A stretch of DNA of 56,649 nucleotides. Source: Streptomyces gardneri (GTDB lineage: Bacteria; Actinomycetota; Actinomycetes; Streptomycetales; Streptomycetaceae). The stretch is from positions 1 to 56,649 of the forward strand of contig NZ_BJMN01000056.1 in assembly GCF_006539185.1 (NCBI RefSeq), given 5' to 3'. The translations under genes were made by a program, and so were the position numbers. The notes under the pieces are model-generated. The model was not told the origin of the DNA, searched no databases, and saw nothing but the letters and a program-made list of their open reading frames with translations. Below, piece by piece: positions 31,330 to 39,512 of the stretch; positions within the stretch are counted from its first letter, which is position 1, and each line of letters starts with the position of its first letter.

Positions 31330-33045
31330 GTGGACCGCACCACCACCCGCCCTCACGGACGTCGATGGCTCGGCGGAGCCCTCGCGATCGCCGTCGGATC
31401 CGGGCTCGTCCTCGTCGGCGGAGCCGGCACCGCGCAGGCGGCCGACGTCAACGTCGCCAAGAACGCCGGGTTCGAGAACGGCCTGGCCAACTGGTCCTGT
31501 TCCGCCGGGAGCGGCGCCGCCGTCTCCTCGCCGGTACGCACCGGGGCCGGCGCCCTGAGGGCCACCCCGGCCGGTCTCGACAACGCCAAGTGCGTGCAGA
31601 CCGTGACCGTCAAGCCCAACTCCACGTACACGCTGAGCGCCTGGGTCCAGGGCGGTTACGCCTACCTCGGCGCGAGCGGCACCGGGACCGGCTCGGGCAG
31701 CGTCTCCACCTGGACGCCCGACAGCGCCTCGTGGAAGCAGCTCACCACCACCTTCACCACCGGCGCGAGCACCACCTCGGTCGAGGTCTACACCCACGGC
31801 TGGTACGGCACCACCCCGTACTCCGTCGACGACGTCTCCGTGTACGGCCCCGACGGGGGCGGCGGCCAGGACCCCGACCCGGTCGTCCCGGCCACCCCGG
31901 CCGGCCTCGCCGCGGGCACCGTCACCTCCTCCTCCGTCGACCTGAGCTGGGCCGCCGTCTCCGGCGCCACCGGCTACAAGGTCTACCGCGACGGCGTCAA
32001 CCCCCAGGCGGTCACGGGCACTTCGACGACCGTGTCCGGTCTCACCGCCGACACCGCCTACCAGTTCCAGGTCGCCGCGACGAACTCCGCGGGCGAGTCC
32101 GCCAAGTCGTCCGCCGTATCCGCGCGGACCGCCAAGGTCACCGACCCGGGCCCCGGCCCGGCCGTGCCCAAGCACGCGCTGACCGGCTACTGGCAGAACT
32201 TCAACAACGGCGCGACCGTCCAGAAGCTGCGGGACGTGCAGTCGCAGTACGACATCATCGCCGTCTCGTTCGCCGACTCCACCACCACGCCCGGCCAGAT
32301 CGTCTTCAACCTCGACCCGGCCGTCGGCTACGCCTCCACCGCCGACTTCAAGGCCGACATCGCGGCCAAGAAGGCGGCCGGCAAGTCCGTCATCATCTCG
32401 GTCGGCGGCGAGAAGGGGAACGTCACGATCAACAGCGACGCCTCAGCCACCGCCTTCGCGAACAGCGCCTACGCCCTGATGCAGGAGTACGGCTTCAACG
32501 GCGTCGACATCGACCTCGAGCACGGCATCAACTCCACCTACCTGACCAAGGCGCTGCGCCAGCTCTCCGCCAAGGCGGGCTCCACCATGGTCCTGACGAT
32601 GGCCCCGCAGACCATCGACATGCAGAGCACCGGCACCGAGTACTTCAAGACGGCGCTCGCCGTGAAGGACATCCTCACGGTCGTCAACATGCAGTACTAC
32701 AACAGCGGTTCGATGCTGGGCTGCGACGGCAAGGTGTACAGCCAGGGCTCGGTGGACTTCCTCACCGCGCTCGCCTGCATCCAGATCCAGGGCGGCCTCG
32801 CCCCGTCCCAGGTCGGCCTGGGCGTCCCCGCCTCCACGCGGGGCGCGGGCAGCGGCTACGTCGACCCGCAGATCGTGAAGAACGCGCTCGACTGCCTGAC
32901 CAAGCTCACCGGCTGCGGCACCTACAAGCCGGCCCAGGCCTGGCCGACGCTGCGCGGCGCGATGACCTGGTCGACCAACTGGGACGCGACGGCCGGCAAC
33001 GCCTGGTCGAACGCGGTGGGTCCGCACGTGCACAACCTGCCGTAA
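31330..33045 (+). CDS. Secreted GH18 chitinase with CBM and FnIII domains
   Basis: A 571-aa exported enzyme. The signal peptide is 1-37 (cleavage AQA|ADV). A carbohydrate-binding module occupies about 38-172 (AKNAGFENGLANWSC ... SVDDVSVYG), a Gly-rich linker and FnIII domain about 173-272, and the GH18 barrel about 280-571. The catalytic motif NGVDIDLEHG gives Asp393, Asp395 and acid/base Glu397. It hydrolyses chitin, feeding GlcNAc uptake. A consensus -35 with a DasR-type operator lies upstream, and a strong terminator follows. Confidence 0.95.
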   Translation: MDRTTTRPHGRRWLGGALAIAVGSGLVLVGGAGTAQAADVNVAKNAGFENGLANWSCSAGSGAAVSSPVRTGAGALRATPAGLDNAKCVQTVTVKPNSTYTLSAWVQGGYAYLGASGTGTGSGSVSTWTPDSASWKQLTTTFTTGASTTSVEVYTHGWYGTTPYSVDDVSVYGPDGGGGQDPDPVVPATPAGLAAGTVTSSSVDLSWAAVSGATGYKVYRDGVNPQAVTGTSTTVSGLTADTAYQFQVAATNSAGESAKSSAVSARTAKVTDPGPGPAVPKHALTGYWQNFNNGATVQKLRDVQSQYDIIAVSFADSTTTPGQIVFNLDPAVGYASTADFKADIAAKKAAGKSVIISVGGEKGNVTINSDASATAFANSAYALMQEYGFNGVDIDLEHGINSTYLTKALRQLSAKAGSTMVLTMAPQTIDMQSTGTEYFKTALAVKDILTVVNMQYYNSGSMLGCDGKVYSQGSVDFLTALACIQIQGGLAPSQVGLGVPASTRGAGSGYVDPQIVKNALDCLTKLTGCGTYKPAQAWPTLRGAMTWSTNWDATAGNAWSNAVGPHVHNLP

Positions 33046-33062
33046 CGGCAGGCGAGTCGACC

Positions 33063-33096
33063 GCGCCGCGCCGCCGCTCCCCCGGCGGCGCGGCGC
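33063..33096. terminator. Terminator between chitinase and kinase genes
   Basis: A 14-bp perfect GC stem (33063-33076 with 33083-33096) with a 6-nt loop between two convergent genes. Confidence 0.85.
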
Positions 33097-33103
33097 CGTC
33101 GCC

Positions 33104-34438
33104 TCACGCGGGCAGGTACCGGGCGAGCACCGGGTCGAGCCGGAGGATCCACTCGTCGACCCGGGCGGCACGGCGGCCGTCGACCTCGCAGTCGAAGACC
33201 GTGCCGTCGTAGAGGGTGACGGCCACCCGCAGCACGCGGCCGCGCCGGACCCGTTCGTACCGCACGGCCCCGATCTCCGCCCAGACGAAGTCGGCCTCCT
33301 CGTCGAAGAGGTGCAGGGACACGCCGCTCGCGTCGACGGCGATCCCCGAGTTCCGGTCGGCGGCGACGAAGTCCGGCGCGGGCAGCGGCGGAGCGGAGGG
33401 CTGCGGCGGTACGACGAGGGTGGCGGGGTGCGGTACGGGGGCGGGGAGCTGCGCGGGGGCGGGGACGGCGTCCTGGACGTCGGCCGTCTGCGTCGGCAGC
33501 GCGTGAGCGGGCGTCGGCAGCGCAGGGGCGGATGGCGGAACCGCGTCAGCGGGCGTCGGCAGCGCGTCGACGGTCACTACGCCGGACTCGGCCCTGGCCA
33601 CCGAAGGCGAAGGCGAAGCCGAAGCCGAAACCCCAGCCCCCGCACCCAGCACATCCAGGATCTCGTCCGGCGTAGGCCGCTCGGCCGGGTTCTTCGCGAG
33701 GCAGCGCCCCACCAGCTCCCGCAGCCCCTCGGGCACGGTCGCGAGGTCCGGCGCCTCGTGCACCGACCGGTACATGAGCCCCATCGGCGTGCCCTCCCCG
33801 AAGGGCCGCCCGCCCGCCGCGGCGACGAGCACGGCGCCGAGCGCGAAGACGTCCGCGGCGCCCGTCACCTCCTCGCCGAGCGCCTGTTCGGGCGCGAGGT
33901 AGCCCGGGGTGCCGAAGGCGGAGCCGGTGGCGGTGAGGCGGGTCGACTCCAGGGCGCGGGCGATCCCGAAGTCGAGCACGCGGGGCCCGTCGGGGGCCAT
34001 GACGATGTTGCCGGGCTTGAGGTCCCGGTGGACGAGCCCGCAGGCGTGGATGGCCTCCAGGGCCTCGGCGAGCGCGGCCCCGAGCGAGCGCAGCGCCGCC
34101 TCCCCCATCGGGCCCTGGGCGACGAGGAGGCCCGAGAGGGTGGGGCCGGGGATGTAGGCGGTGGCGAGCCAGGGCGCCTCCGCGTCGGGGTCGGCGTCGA
34201 CGACCTGTGCGGTGTGGAAGCCGCCGACCTGACGGGCGGCCGCGACCTCGGCGCGGAACCGCGCGCGGAAGGACGGGTCGGAGGCGAGTTCCGGCCGTGC
34301 GACTTTGACGGCGACGGCGCGCCCGCCGCGCGATCGGGCCAGGTAGACGGTTCCCATGCCGCCTTCACCTAGCTTGTGTTCGATGACGTATCTGCCGATG
34401 AGGGTCCCCACGCGGGACAGTATGGCCGAACTCGTCAT
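33104..34438 (-). CDS. Soluble Ser/Thr protein kinase (PknB type) with C-terminal PH-like domain
   Basis: A 444-aa Hanks-type kinase. The catalytic domain (about 16-275) has G-loop GEGGMGTVY, Lys45, HRDLKPGN, DFG and APE equivalents (GYLAPEQAL). A Pro/Ala linker follows (about 285-355), and the final ~85 residues (GIAVDASGVSLHLFDEEADFVWAEIGAVRYERVRRG) look like a PH-type fold. There is no transmembrane segment or PASTA domain, so it is cytoplasmic. I chose ATG 34438; the GTG at codon 10 is an alternative. It is divergent from the carboxypeptidase gene. Confidence 0.92.
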   Translation of the reverse strand: MTSSAILSRVGTLIGRYVIEHKLGEGGMGTVYLARSRGGRAVAVKVARPELASDPSFRARFRAEVAAARQVGGFHTAQVVDADPDAEAPWLATAYIPGPTLSGLLVAQGPMGEAALRSLGAALAEALEAIHACGLVHRDLKPGNIVMAPDGPRVLDFGIARALESTRLTATGSAFGTPGYLAPEQALGEEVTGAADVFALGAVLVAAAGGRPFGEGTPMGLMYRSVHEAPDLATVPEGLRELVGRCLAKNPAERPTPDEILDVLGAGAGVSASASPSPSVARAESGVVTVDALPTPADAVPPSAPALPTPAHALPTQTADVQDAVPAPAQLPAPVPHPATLVVPPQPSAPPLPAPDFVAADRNSGIAVDASGVSLHLFDEEADFVWAEIGAVRYERVRRGRVLRVAVTLYDGTVFDCEVDGRRAARVDEWILRLDPVLARYLPA

Positions 34439-34528
34439 CTTGACCGGTCCATGACATGCCTTCACCATGTGGCCGGACACCCGCACGAGTTTGTCGCACT
34501 CCCCCACACTCCCCACCCAGGAGACAGC

Positions 34529-35887
34529 ATGCGACGTCCCACCCGCGGCAGAAGGTCCGCCACCCTCGCGGCCCTCGTGGCGCTCGCCCTCGCGGCGCCC
34601 CTCTCCGCCCTCTCCTCACCCGCCGGGGCCGACCCGGCGCCGACCGCCGCCCGTATCGCCTCCGGCGCCGAGGAGGTGATCCGGCAGTACGAGATCGCCG
34701 GACCGTCCACCGTCGCCGCCCGCACCGCGCTGACCGCCACCGGCGTCTCGATCGACGAGGTCGACGCCCGCTCGGTCGTCGTCAGCGCCAACACCGAGCA
34801 GCTCGCCAGGCTCAAGGCACTCGGCCACAAGCCGGTCGCCCTGCCCGCCCCGCCGAACCGGAAGACCGCCGAGGACCAGAGCCTCGGCCCGCTCGACTTC
34901 CCCTCCGCCGACGCGAGGTACCACAACTACGCGGAGATGAACGCGGAGATCGACCAGCGCCTCGCGCAGTACCCGTCGATCATGCGCAAGCAGGTGATCG
35001 GGAAGACGTACCAGGGCCGGGACATCGTCGCGATCAAGATCAGCGACAACGTCGCCACCGACGAGAGCGAGCCCGAGGTCCTCTTCACGCACCACCAGCA
35101 CGCCCGCGAACACCTCACGGTCGAGATGGCGCTCTACCTCCTGCGCGAGCTCGGCGCGGGCTACGGCACCGACTCCCGGGTCACCAACGCCGTGAACGGG
35201 CGCGAGATCTGGATCGTCCCGGACCTCAACCCGGACGGCGGCGAGTACGACATCGCCTCCGGCTCGTACCGCAGCTGGCGCAAGAACCGGCAGCCCAACT
35301 CCGGCTCCTCGTACATCGGTACGGACATGAACCGGAACTGGAACTACAAGTGGGGCTGCTGCGGCGGCTCTTCCGGCTCCAAGAGCTCGGAGACGTACCG
35401 CGGCACGGCTCCCGAGTCCGCCCCCGAGGTGAAGGTCGTCGCCGACTTCGTCCGCTCGCGGGTGGTCGGCGGCAAGCAGCAGATCACCGCGGCCATCGAC
35501 TTCCACACCTACAGCGAGCTGGTCCTCTGGCCCTTCGGCTGGACGACGGCGAACACCACCACCGGCATGACGCAGGACGACCGCGACGCCTTCGCGACCG
35601 TCGGCGGCAAGATGGCCGCGAGCAACGGCTACACGCCGGAGCAGTCCAGCGACCTCTACATCACGGACGGCTCGATCGACGACTACCTGTGGGGCACGCA
35701 CAGGATCTTCGGCTACACCTTCGAGATGTACCCGGCCTCGTCCGGCGGGGGCGGCTTCTACCCGCCCGACGAGGTCATCGAGCGCGAGACGAGCCGCAAC
35801 CGCGACGCCGTCCTCCAGCTCCTGGAGAACGCCGACTGCATGTACCGCTCGATCGGCAAGCAGGCCCAGTACTGCACCACTGCCTGA
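34529..35887 (+). CDS. Secreted M14 zinc carboxypeptidase
   Basis: A 452-aa exported metallocarboxypeptidase (carboxypeptidase T/SG type). The signal peptide is residues 1-~34, a propeptide follows (about 35-125), and the M14 domain is about 130-440. Zinc ligands are His191 and Glu194 (HAREH) with His326 (DFHTYS); the general base is Glu399 (TFEMYP), and DMNRNWNYKWG supplies substrate Arg/Asn contacts. It trims C-terminal residues from extracellular peptides. ATG 34529 has GGAGA 6 nt upstream. A terminator follows. Confidence 0.95.
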   Translation: MRRPTRGRRSATLAALVALALAAPLSALSSPAGADPAPTAARIASGAEEVIRQYEIAGPSTVAARTALTATGVSIDEVDARSVVVSANTEQLARLKALGHKPVALPAPPNRKTAEDQSLGPLDFPSADARYHNYAEMNAEIDQRLAQYPSIMRKQVIGKTYQGRDIVAIKISDNVATDESEPEVLFTHHQHAREHLTVEMALYLLRELGAGYGTDSRVTNAVNGREIWIVPDLNPDGGEYDIASGSYRSWRKNRQPNSGSSYIGTDMNRNWNYKWGCCGGSSGSKSSETYRGTAPESAPEVKVVADFVRSRVVGGKQQITAAIDFHTYSELVLWPFGWTTANTTTGMTQDDRDAFATVGGKMAASNGYTPEQSSDLYITDGSIDDYLWGTHRIFGYTFEMYPASSGGGGFYPPDEVIERETSRNRDAVLQLLENADCMYRSIGKQAQYCTTA

Positions 35888-35901
35888 CGGTCCATGAGCG
35901 A

Positions 35902-35937
35902 GCCGGGGCCGGCGGGGCGCGTTCCGCCGGCCCCGGC
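35902..35937 (+). terminator. Terminator after carboxypeptidase
   Basis: A 14-bp perfect stem (35902-35915 with 35924-35937), followed by a C/T-rich run, 15 bp after the stop. Confidence 0.85.
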
Positions 35938-36008
35938 CCCTTTCCCGTTTCCCAATGGGCCTCCGTAGCAGTCCTGTTGAAACCGAATCGGCGGCCATCG
36001 GGGTCCTG

Positions 36009-36014
36009 TAGGTT
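36009..36014 (+). promoter_or_regulatory. -10 element for leaderless mRNA of the repeat-tail protein
   Basis: TAGGTT ends 6 bp before ATG 36021, which leaves no room for a leader and no ribosome-binding site. Confidence 0.45.
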
Positions 36015-36020
36015 CTCGCC

Positions 36021-36977
36021 ATGGCCAAGAGCAAGGTGATGGAGAACCCGGAGTCACGCTTCTCCGCGGTGCTGGCGAGCGCGGCAAACCTGCCGGGTGT
36101 ACGGATCAACAGGGAGGCGTATCTCCGAAAGGCGCTGGCTCGCCATTGCTCGGAGGACGACATCCGCAGAGCGATCGAAGAGACCCCCGCGGCGGCGGGT
36201 ATCCCTCTCGAGGTTCTGGACCGAGCGGCGAACGACTCCATCGGCTACGAGACCGCCAAGGCCAGCGCTCTCTCCGCGGCTGCCGGGATCCCCGGCTTCA
36301 TCGCCATGCCGGCCACCGTCCCCGCCGACATGGCCCAGTACTTCGGCCACATGCTGCGCATCGCGCAGAAGCTCGCCTACCTCTACAGCTGGCCCGATCT
36401 GTTCTCCGGCGACGGCGACGGGGTCGACGACGCGACCAAGGGCGTCCTCACGCTCTTCTTCGGCGTGATGTTCGGCACCCAGTCGGCGAACGCCGCTGTG
36501 GGGCAGATCGCCGCGATGATGTCGAAGGAGGTCGCCAGGAAGCTGCCCCAGAAGGCACTCACCCAGGGCGTCGTCTATCCGATCGTGAAGAAGGTCGCGG
36601 GCTACCTCGGCGTTCAGATGACGAAGCAGACCTTCGCGAAGAGCGTGTCGAAGGCCATCCCTGTCGTCGGGGCCGTCGTTTCCGGCGGGCTCACGTATGC
36701 GACCTACCGGCCCATGGCGAAAAGGCTGAAGAAGCACCTCGCCGGCCTGGAACTGACGAACCCGACTCGCCGAGCGGCAGACACGGACTCCGTGGACACG
36801 GAATTCATGGACCCGGACTTCGTGGACCCGGACTTCGTGGACGGGGAGGTCGTCGACGCCGAATTCGTGGACGGCGAATTCATGGACGCGGAGGTCGCGG
36901 ACGGGGAATTCGTGGACGCGGAATTCGCAGAAGTGCACGACTCCACCACGGACCGGTCCGAGACTGCCTCGACCTGA
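36021..36977 (+). CDS. EcsC-like membrane-associated protein with acidic pentapeptide-repeat tail
   Basis: A 318-aa protein. The body (about 1-235) has long hydrophobic helices (TAKASALSAAAGIPGFIAMPATVPADMAQYFGHMLRIAQKLAYLY, VVGAVVSGGLTYATY) and resembles EcsC/DUF697-type proteins that associate with membranes; the family call is tentative. The tail holds ten 5-residue repeats of the pattern [DE]F[VM]D[PGA], about residues 256-305, strongly acidic. There is no signal peptide. The start is leaderless at ATG 36021. Its function is unknown. Confidence 0.75.
   Translation: MAKSKVMENPESRFSAVLASAANLPGVRINREAYLRKALARHCSEDDIRRAIEETPAAAGIPLEVLDRAANDSIGYETAKASALSAAAGIPGFIAMPATVPADMAQYFGHMLRIAQKLAYLYSWPDLFSGDGDGVDDATKGVLTLFFGVMFGTQSANAAVGQIAAMMSKEVARKLPQKALTQGVVYPIVKKVAGYLGVQMTKQTFAKSVSKAIPVVGAVVSGGLTYATYRPMAKRLKKHLAGLELTNPTRRAADTDSVDTEFMDPDFVDPDFVDGEVVDAEFVDGEFMDAEVADGEFVDAEFAEVHDSTTDRSETAST
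36786..36935 (+). repeat. 15-bp tandem repeat encoding acidic pentapeptides
   Basis: Ten consecutive 15-bp units, consensus GA(A/C)TTCGTGGAC(C/G)(C/G)G, give [DE]F[VM]D[PGA]. The unit and its variants (GAATTCATGGACGCG, GAGGTCGTCGACGCC) alternate, so the array has diverged by point change and not by recent slippage alone. Confidence 0.85.
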
Positions 36978-37003
36978 CCTGTGCGCCGGCCACGGACGAC
37001 GGA

Positions 37004-37039
37004 CGAGCGGGCCGCGCCCCCGAAGGTGCGGCCCGCTCG
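37004..37039. terminator. Terminator between repeat-tail gene and ridA
   Basis: A 12-bp perfect stem (37004-37015 with 37028-37039) between two convergent genes. Confidence 0.8.
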
Positions 37040-37069
37040 GTCGTGCTCGGCCCCACCCGGGGACCCGTC

Positions 37070-37483
37070 TCAGCCGAGGACGGCGAGCGCGTCGATCTCG
37101 ATGAGGAGGCCGGCCGGGAGGCCGACGTAGACGGTCGTCCGGGCGGAGGCCGGGGCCTTGAGGCCCTCCTCCTGGAAGTACTGGTTGTAGATCGCGTTCA
37201 TCTCGGCGAAGTGGTCCACATCCGTCAGGTAGACGCGCGTCATCATGACGTCGTCCCAGCTCGCGCCGCCCTCCTCCAGGATCGCCTTGACGTTGGCGAA
37301 GGTCTGGAGGGTCTGCTCGCGCAGGGTCGGGCCCGCGACCACCGGGGGCTGGCCCTCGACGGCGGGGAGGAAGCCGACCTGGCCGGCGACCTGGAGGATG
37401 TTGCCCTTCTTCACGCCGTGCGAGAACTTCGCGGGCGGGACGGTGTGGGTGGCGGGGGTGAGGGCGATCTTCTCGGTGGTCAT
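37070..37483 (-). CDS. ridA: RidA-family enamine/imine deaminase
   Basis: A 137-aa protein of the YjgF/YER057c/UK114 fold: FSHGVKKGNILQVAGQVGFLP, TFANVKAILEEGGASWDDVMMTRVYLTD, and ARTTVYVGLPAGLLIEIDALAV with the conserved Arg and Glu. RidA hydrolyses reactive 2-aminoacrylate and related imines released by PLP dehydratases. Its ATG at 37483 overlaps the stop of the IclR gene, so it is the last gene of a pfkB-iclR-ridA operon beside a PLP deaminase gene, where it would quench that enzyme's product. Confidence 0.93.
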   Translation of the reverse strand: MTTEKIALTPATHTVPPAKFSHGVKKGNILQVAGQVGFLPAVEGQPPVVAGPTLREQTLQTFANVKAILEEGGASWDDVMMTRVYLTDVDHFAEMNAIYNQYFQEEGLKAPASARTTVYVGLPAGLLIEIDALAVLG

Positions 37484-38241
37484 CCGTTGTCCTTGGTGGG
37501 TGCGGTGCCGGAGTACTCACGGCTGATGGCTTCCGCGGTGCGGCGCACCTGCGGGAGGAGGGTGAGGAGTTCCTCGGCCGTGACGACCACGTTGGGCGCC
37601 GAGACCGACATGGCGGCGACGACCCGGCCGTCGGCGCCGCGGATGGGGGCGCCCACGCAGTTGATGGACTCCTCGTGGCCGCCGAGGTCGGTGGCCCAGC
37701 CCTGTTCGCGTACGGTCGCCAGCTCCTTGAGGAAGGCGGCGGCGTTCGGGGTCGAACGGGGCGTGTACGGGGGGTAGTCGAGCTTCGCGGCGACGGCGCG
37801 GCGCTCGGGCTCGGGCAGGTCGGCGAGGAGCAGTTTGGCGACGGCGGCGACGGTGATGGCGACCGGCTTGCCGATGCGGGAGTACATCCGGACCGGATAG
37901 CGGCTCTCGACCTTGTCGATGTAGACGACCTCGCCCTCCTCGTACACGGCGAGGTGGACGGTGTGCCCGATCCGCTCGTTGAGCGCGGCGAGGTAGGGGT
38001 GGGCGATCTCGCGGACGTCGAGGTTCTCGACGGCTTCCTGCGCGAGGGCGAAGAGGCGGGCGCCGAGGCGGTAGCGCTGGTCCTGCTGCCGGTGGACGAG
38101 GCCGTGCTCGTGGAGGGTGCGCAGGAGGCGCAGGGCCGTGGACTTGTGGACGCCGAGCTCGTCGGCGACCTGCCCGAGGTCGGCGGGGCCCCGTGCGAGC
38201 AGCGGCAGGATGCTGAGCGCCCGGTCGACGGTCTGGCTCAT
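37480..38241 (-). CDS. IclR-family transcriptional regulator
   Basis: A 253-aa regulator: N-terminal winged helix (TVDRALSILPLLARGPADLGQVADELGVHKSTALRLLRTLHEHGLV) and the C-terminal IclR effector domain (VHLAVYEEGEVVYIDKVES ... GGHEESINCVGAPIRGADGRVVAAMSVSAP). It sits between the kinase and ridA with ATGA overlaps at both ends. The likely target is the divergent promoter region at 39.39-39.51 kb. The effector is probably a D-amino acid or keto-acid intermediate; this is inferred from context. Confidence 0.94.
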   Translation of the reverse strand: MSQTVDRALSILPLLARGPADLGQVADELGVHKSTALRLLRTLHEHGLVHRQQDQRYRLGARLFALAQEAVENLDVREIAHPYLAALNERIGHTVHLAVYEEGEVVYIDKVESRYPVRMYSRIGKPVAITVAAVAKLLLADLPEPERRAVAAKLDYPPYTPRSTPNAAAFLKELATVREQGWATDLGGHEESINCVGAPIRGADGRVVAAMSVSAPNVVVTAEELLTLLPQVRRTAEAISREYSGTAPTKDNG

Positions 38242-39389
38242 GGCGTACGTACCTCCTGGTCGTCCCCCGTCCAGCCGGGGCCGAGGTGAAGTGTGCCCCA
38301 GGCGCCGGCGTCGAGGGCGGCGAGCCGGTCGGCGTGGGCGCGGCGGGGCGGGACGGCGACGTCGCCGGGGACGGTGAGGGCGGCGGCGGCCATGAGGTGG
38401 CCGTGGCGGAGGCGTGCGGTCATGTCGAGTCCCCGGAGGGTGGCGGAGAGGAATCCGGCGGCGAAGGCGTCGCCGGCGCCGACGGGGGCGAGGACGTCGA
38501 CGCGGGGGGCGGGGACGGTGGTGACGGTGTGGGGGGTACGGGTCTCGGGCGCGGGTACGGGGCCGCTGCGCGGGGCGGTTGCATCTTCAGCCCGTCCGGC
38601 GTTTGAGGACCGGGGTCCGGGGCGGAGCCCCGGTTCGGGAAGGGGCGGGGTGGGGAAGGAAGCCGCGCAGCGCTCGAACGCGACCGCCCCCTCCCCGCCC
38701 CGCTTCACCACCAGCACCGCCGGCTCCGGCAACGCGGCACGGATCGCGAACGGGTCCATGAGGCCCCACAGCTCCTCCGCCTCGTCCGCGCCGACGAAGA
38801 CCAGGTCGGCGCGGCGGGCGAGTTCGAGCAGCACCTCGGGCGCGGTGCCGTCGCGCCACAGGGCGGGCCGGTGGTTGACGTCGAAGGAGACGAGGGGGCG
38901 CCCTGGGCGCGGGGCGGTCAGCTCGCGCATGAGGGCGAGGCAGTCGGCGGAGAGGGCGGCCGTGATGCCGGTGAGGTGCAGGACGCGGCCGTCGGCGACG
39001 GAGTCGTACGGGACGGTGGCGGGCGACATCGCGGAGGCGGCCGAGCCGGCGCGGTAGTAGACGACCTCGTGGGCGTCGGCGGCCCGGTCGTCGGCCGTGC
39101 GGAAGTAGACGCCGGTCGGGCGGTGCGGGTCGCGGCCGACGGCCGTGACGTCCACGCCGTGGGCGCCGATCGTCTCGACCAGGTGGTGACCGAAGCCGTC
39201 CCGGCCGACGCGGCCGACCCATCTCACGCGGTGTCCGGCGGCGGCGAGGGCGCAGGCGACGTTGGACTCGGCGCCGCCGATCGCCCGGGCGAAGGAGGGG
39301 ACGTCGGCGAGGCGGCCGGGCCGGGAGGGAAGGAAGGTGACCATGGACTCGCCGAGGCAGACGAAGTCCGGGGGCGCGTGTCCGCTCAC
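38238..39389 (-). CDS. PfkB-family sugar kinase (KDG kinase type) with inserted segment
   Basis: A 383-aa ribokinase-fold enzyme. The N-terminal GESMVTFLPSRPGRL and GGAESNVACALAAAGHRVRWVGRVGRDGFG, and the catalytic APVGAGDAFAAGF (Asp307), are typical of 2-keto-3-deoxygluconate kinases. Residues about 235-285 are an extra Pro/Arg-rich loop not expected in the family; it maps to a Streptomyces-type dispersed repeat in the DNA. GTG 39389 has GGGAG upstream. It is the first gene of the minus-strand operon with the iclR and ridA genes. The substrate could be KDG or another sugar acid. Confidence 0.85.
   Translation of the reverse strand: MSGHAPPDFVCLGESMVTFLPSRPGRLADVPSFARAIGGAESNVACALAAAGHRVRWVGRVGRDGFGHHLVETIGAHGVDVTAVGRDPHRPTGVYFRTADDRAADAHEVVYYRAGSAASAMSPATVPYDSVADGRVLHLTGITAALSADCLALMRELTAPRPGRPLVSFDVNHRPALWRDGTAPEVLLELARRADLVFVGADEAEELWGLMDPFAIRAALPEPAVLVVKRGGEGAVAFERCAASFPTPPLPEPGLRPGPRSSNAGRAEDATAPRSGPVPAPETRTPHTVTTVPAPRVDVLAPVGAGDAFAAGFLSATLRGLDMTARLRHGHLMAAAALTVPGDVAVPPRRAHADRLAALDAGAWGTLHLGPGWTGDDQEVRTP
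38581..38673. repeat. Dispersed Streptomyces-type repeat inside the kinase gene
   Basis: The stretch beginning TTCAGCCCGTCCGGCGTTTG and continuing into GGTCCGGGGCGGAGCCCCGG and GGGAAGGGGCGGGG matches, as I recall it, a sequence found many times between genes in Streptomyces chromosomes. Here it lies in the coding sequence in an open frame and adds about 30 residues. Confidence 0.6.
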
Positions 39390-39440
39390 TCTCGGGCTCC
39401 CTGTGGCTCCTACGGGTCCATTGACCCGGCCTTGGCCCGG

Positions 39441-39470
39441 ATGTTAGACAGCCATGAGCAGTATGCGCAA
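39441..39470 (-). promoter_or_regulatory. Promoter of the kinase-iclR-ridA operon
   Basis: On the minus strand TTGCGC (39470-39465) and TAACAT (39446-39441) are separated by 18 bp, 52 bp upstream of the GTG start. A candidate operator is directly upstream. Confidence 0.5.
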
Positions 39471-39473
39471 TGA

Positions 39474-39494
39474 GCGTTGCACATCACGCAACGC
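39474..39494. promoter_or_regulatory. Candidate IclR operator between divergent catabolic operons
   Basis: Perfect 7-bp arms GCGTTGC (39474-39480) and GCAACGC (39488-39494) with a 7-bp spacer; an overlapping GCGCAAT...GTTGC pair extends it leftward. It is placed to control both the kinase operon and the deaminase-deacylase operon. Confidence 0.6.
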
Positions 39495-39512
39495 CCACGA
39501 CGAGGAGGCCCC

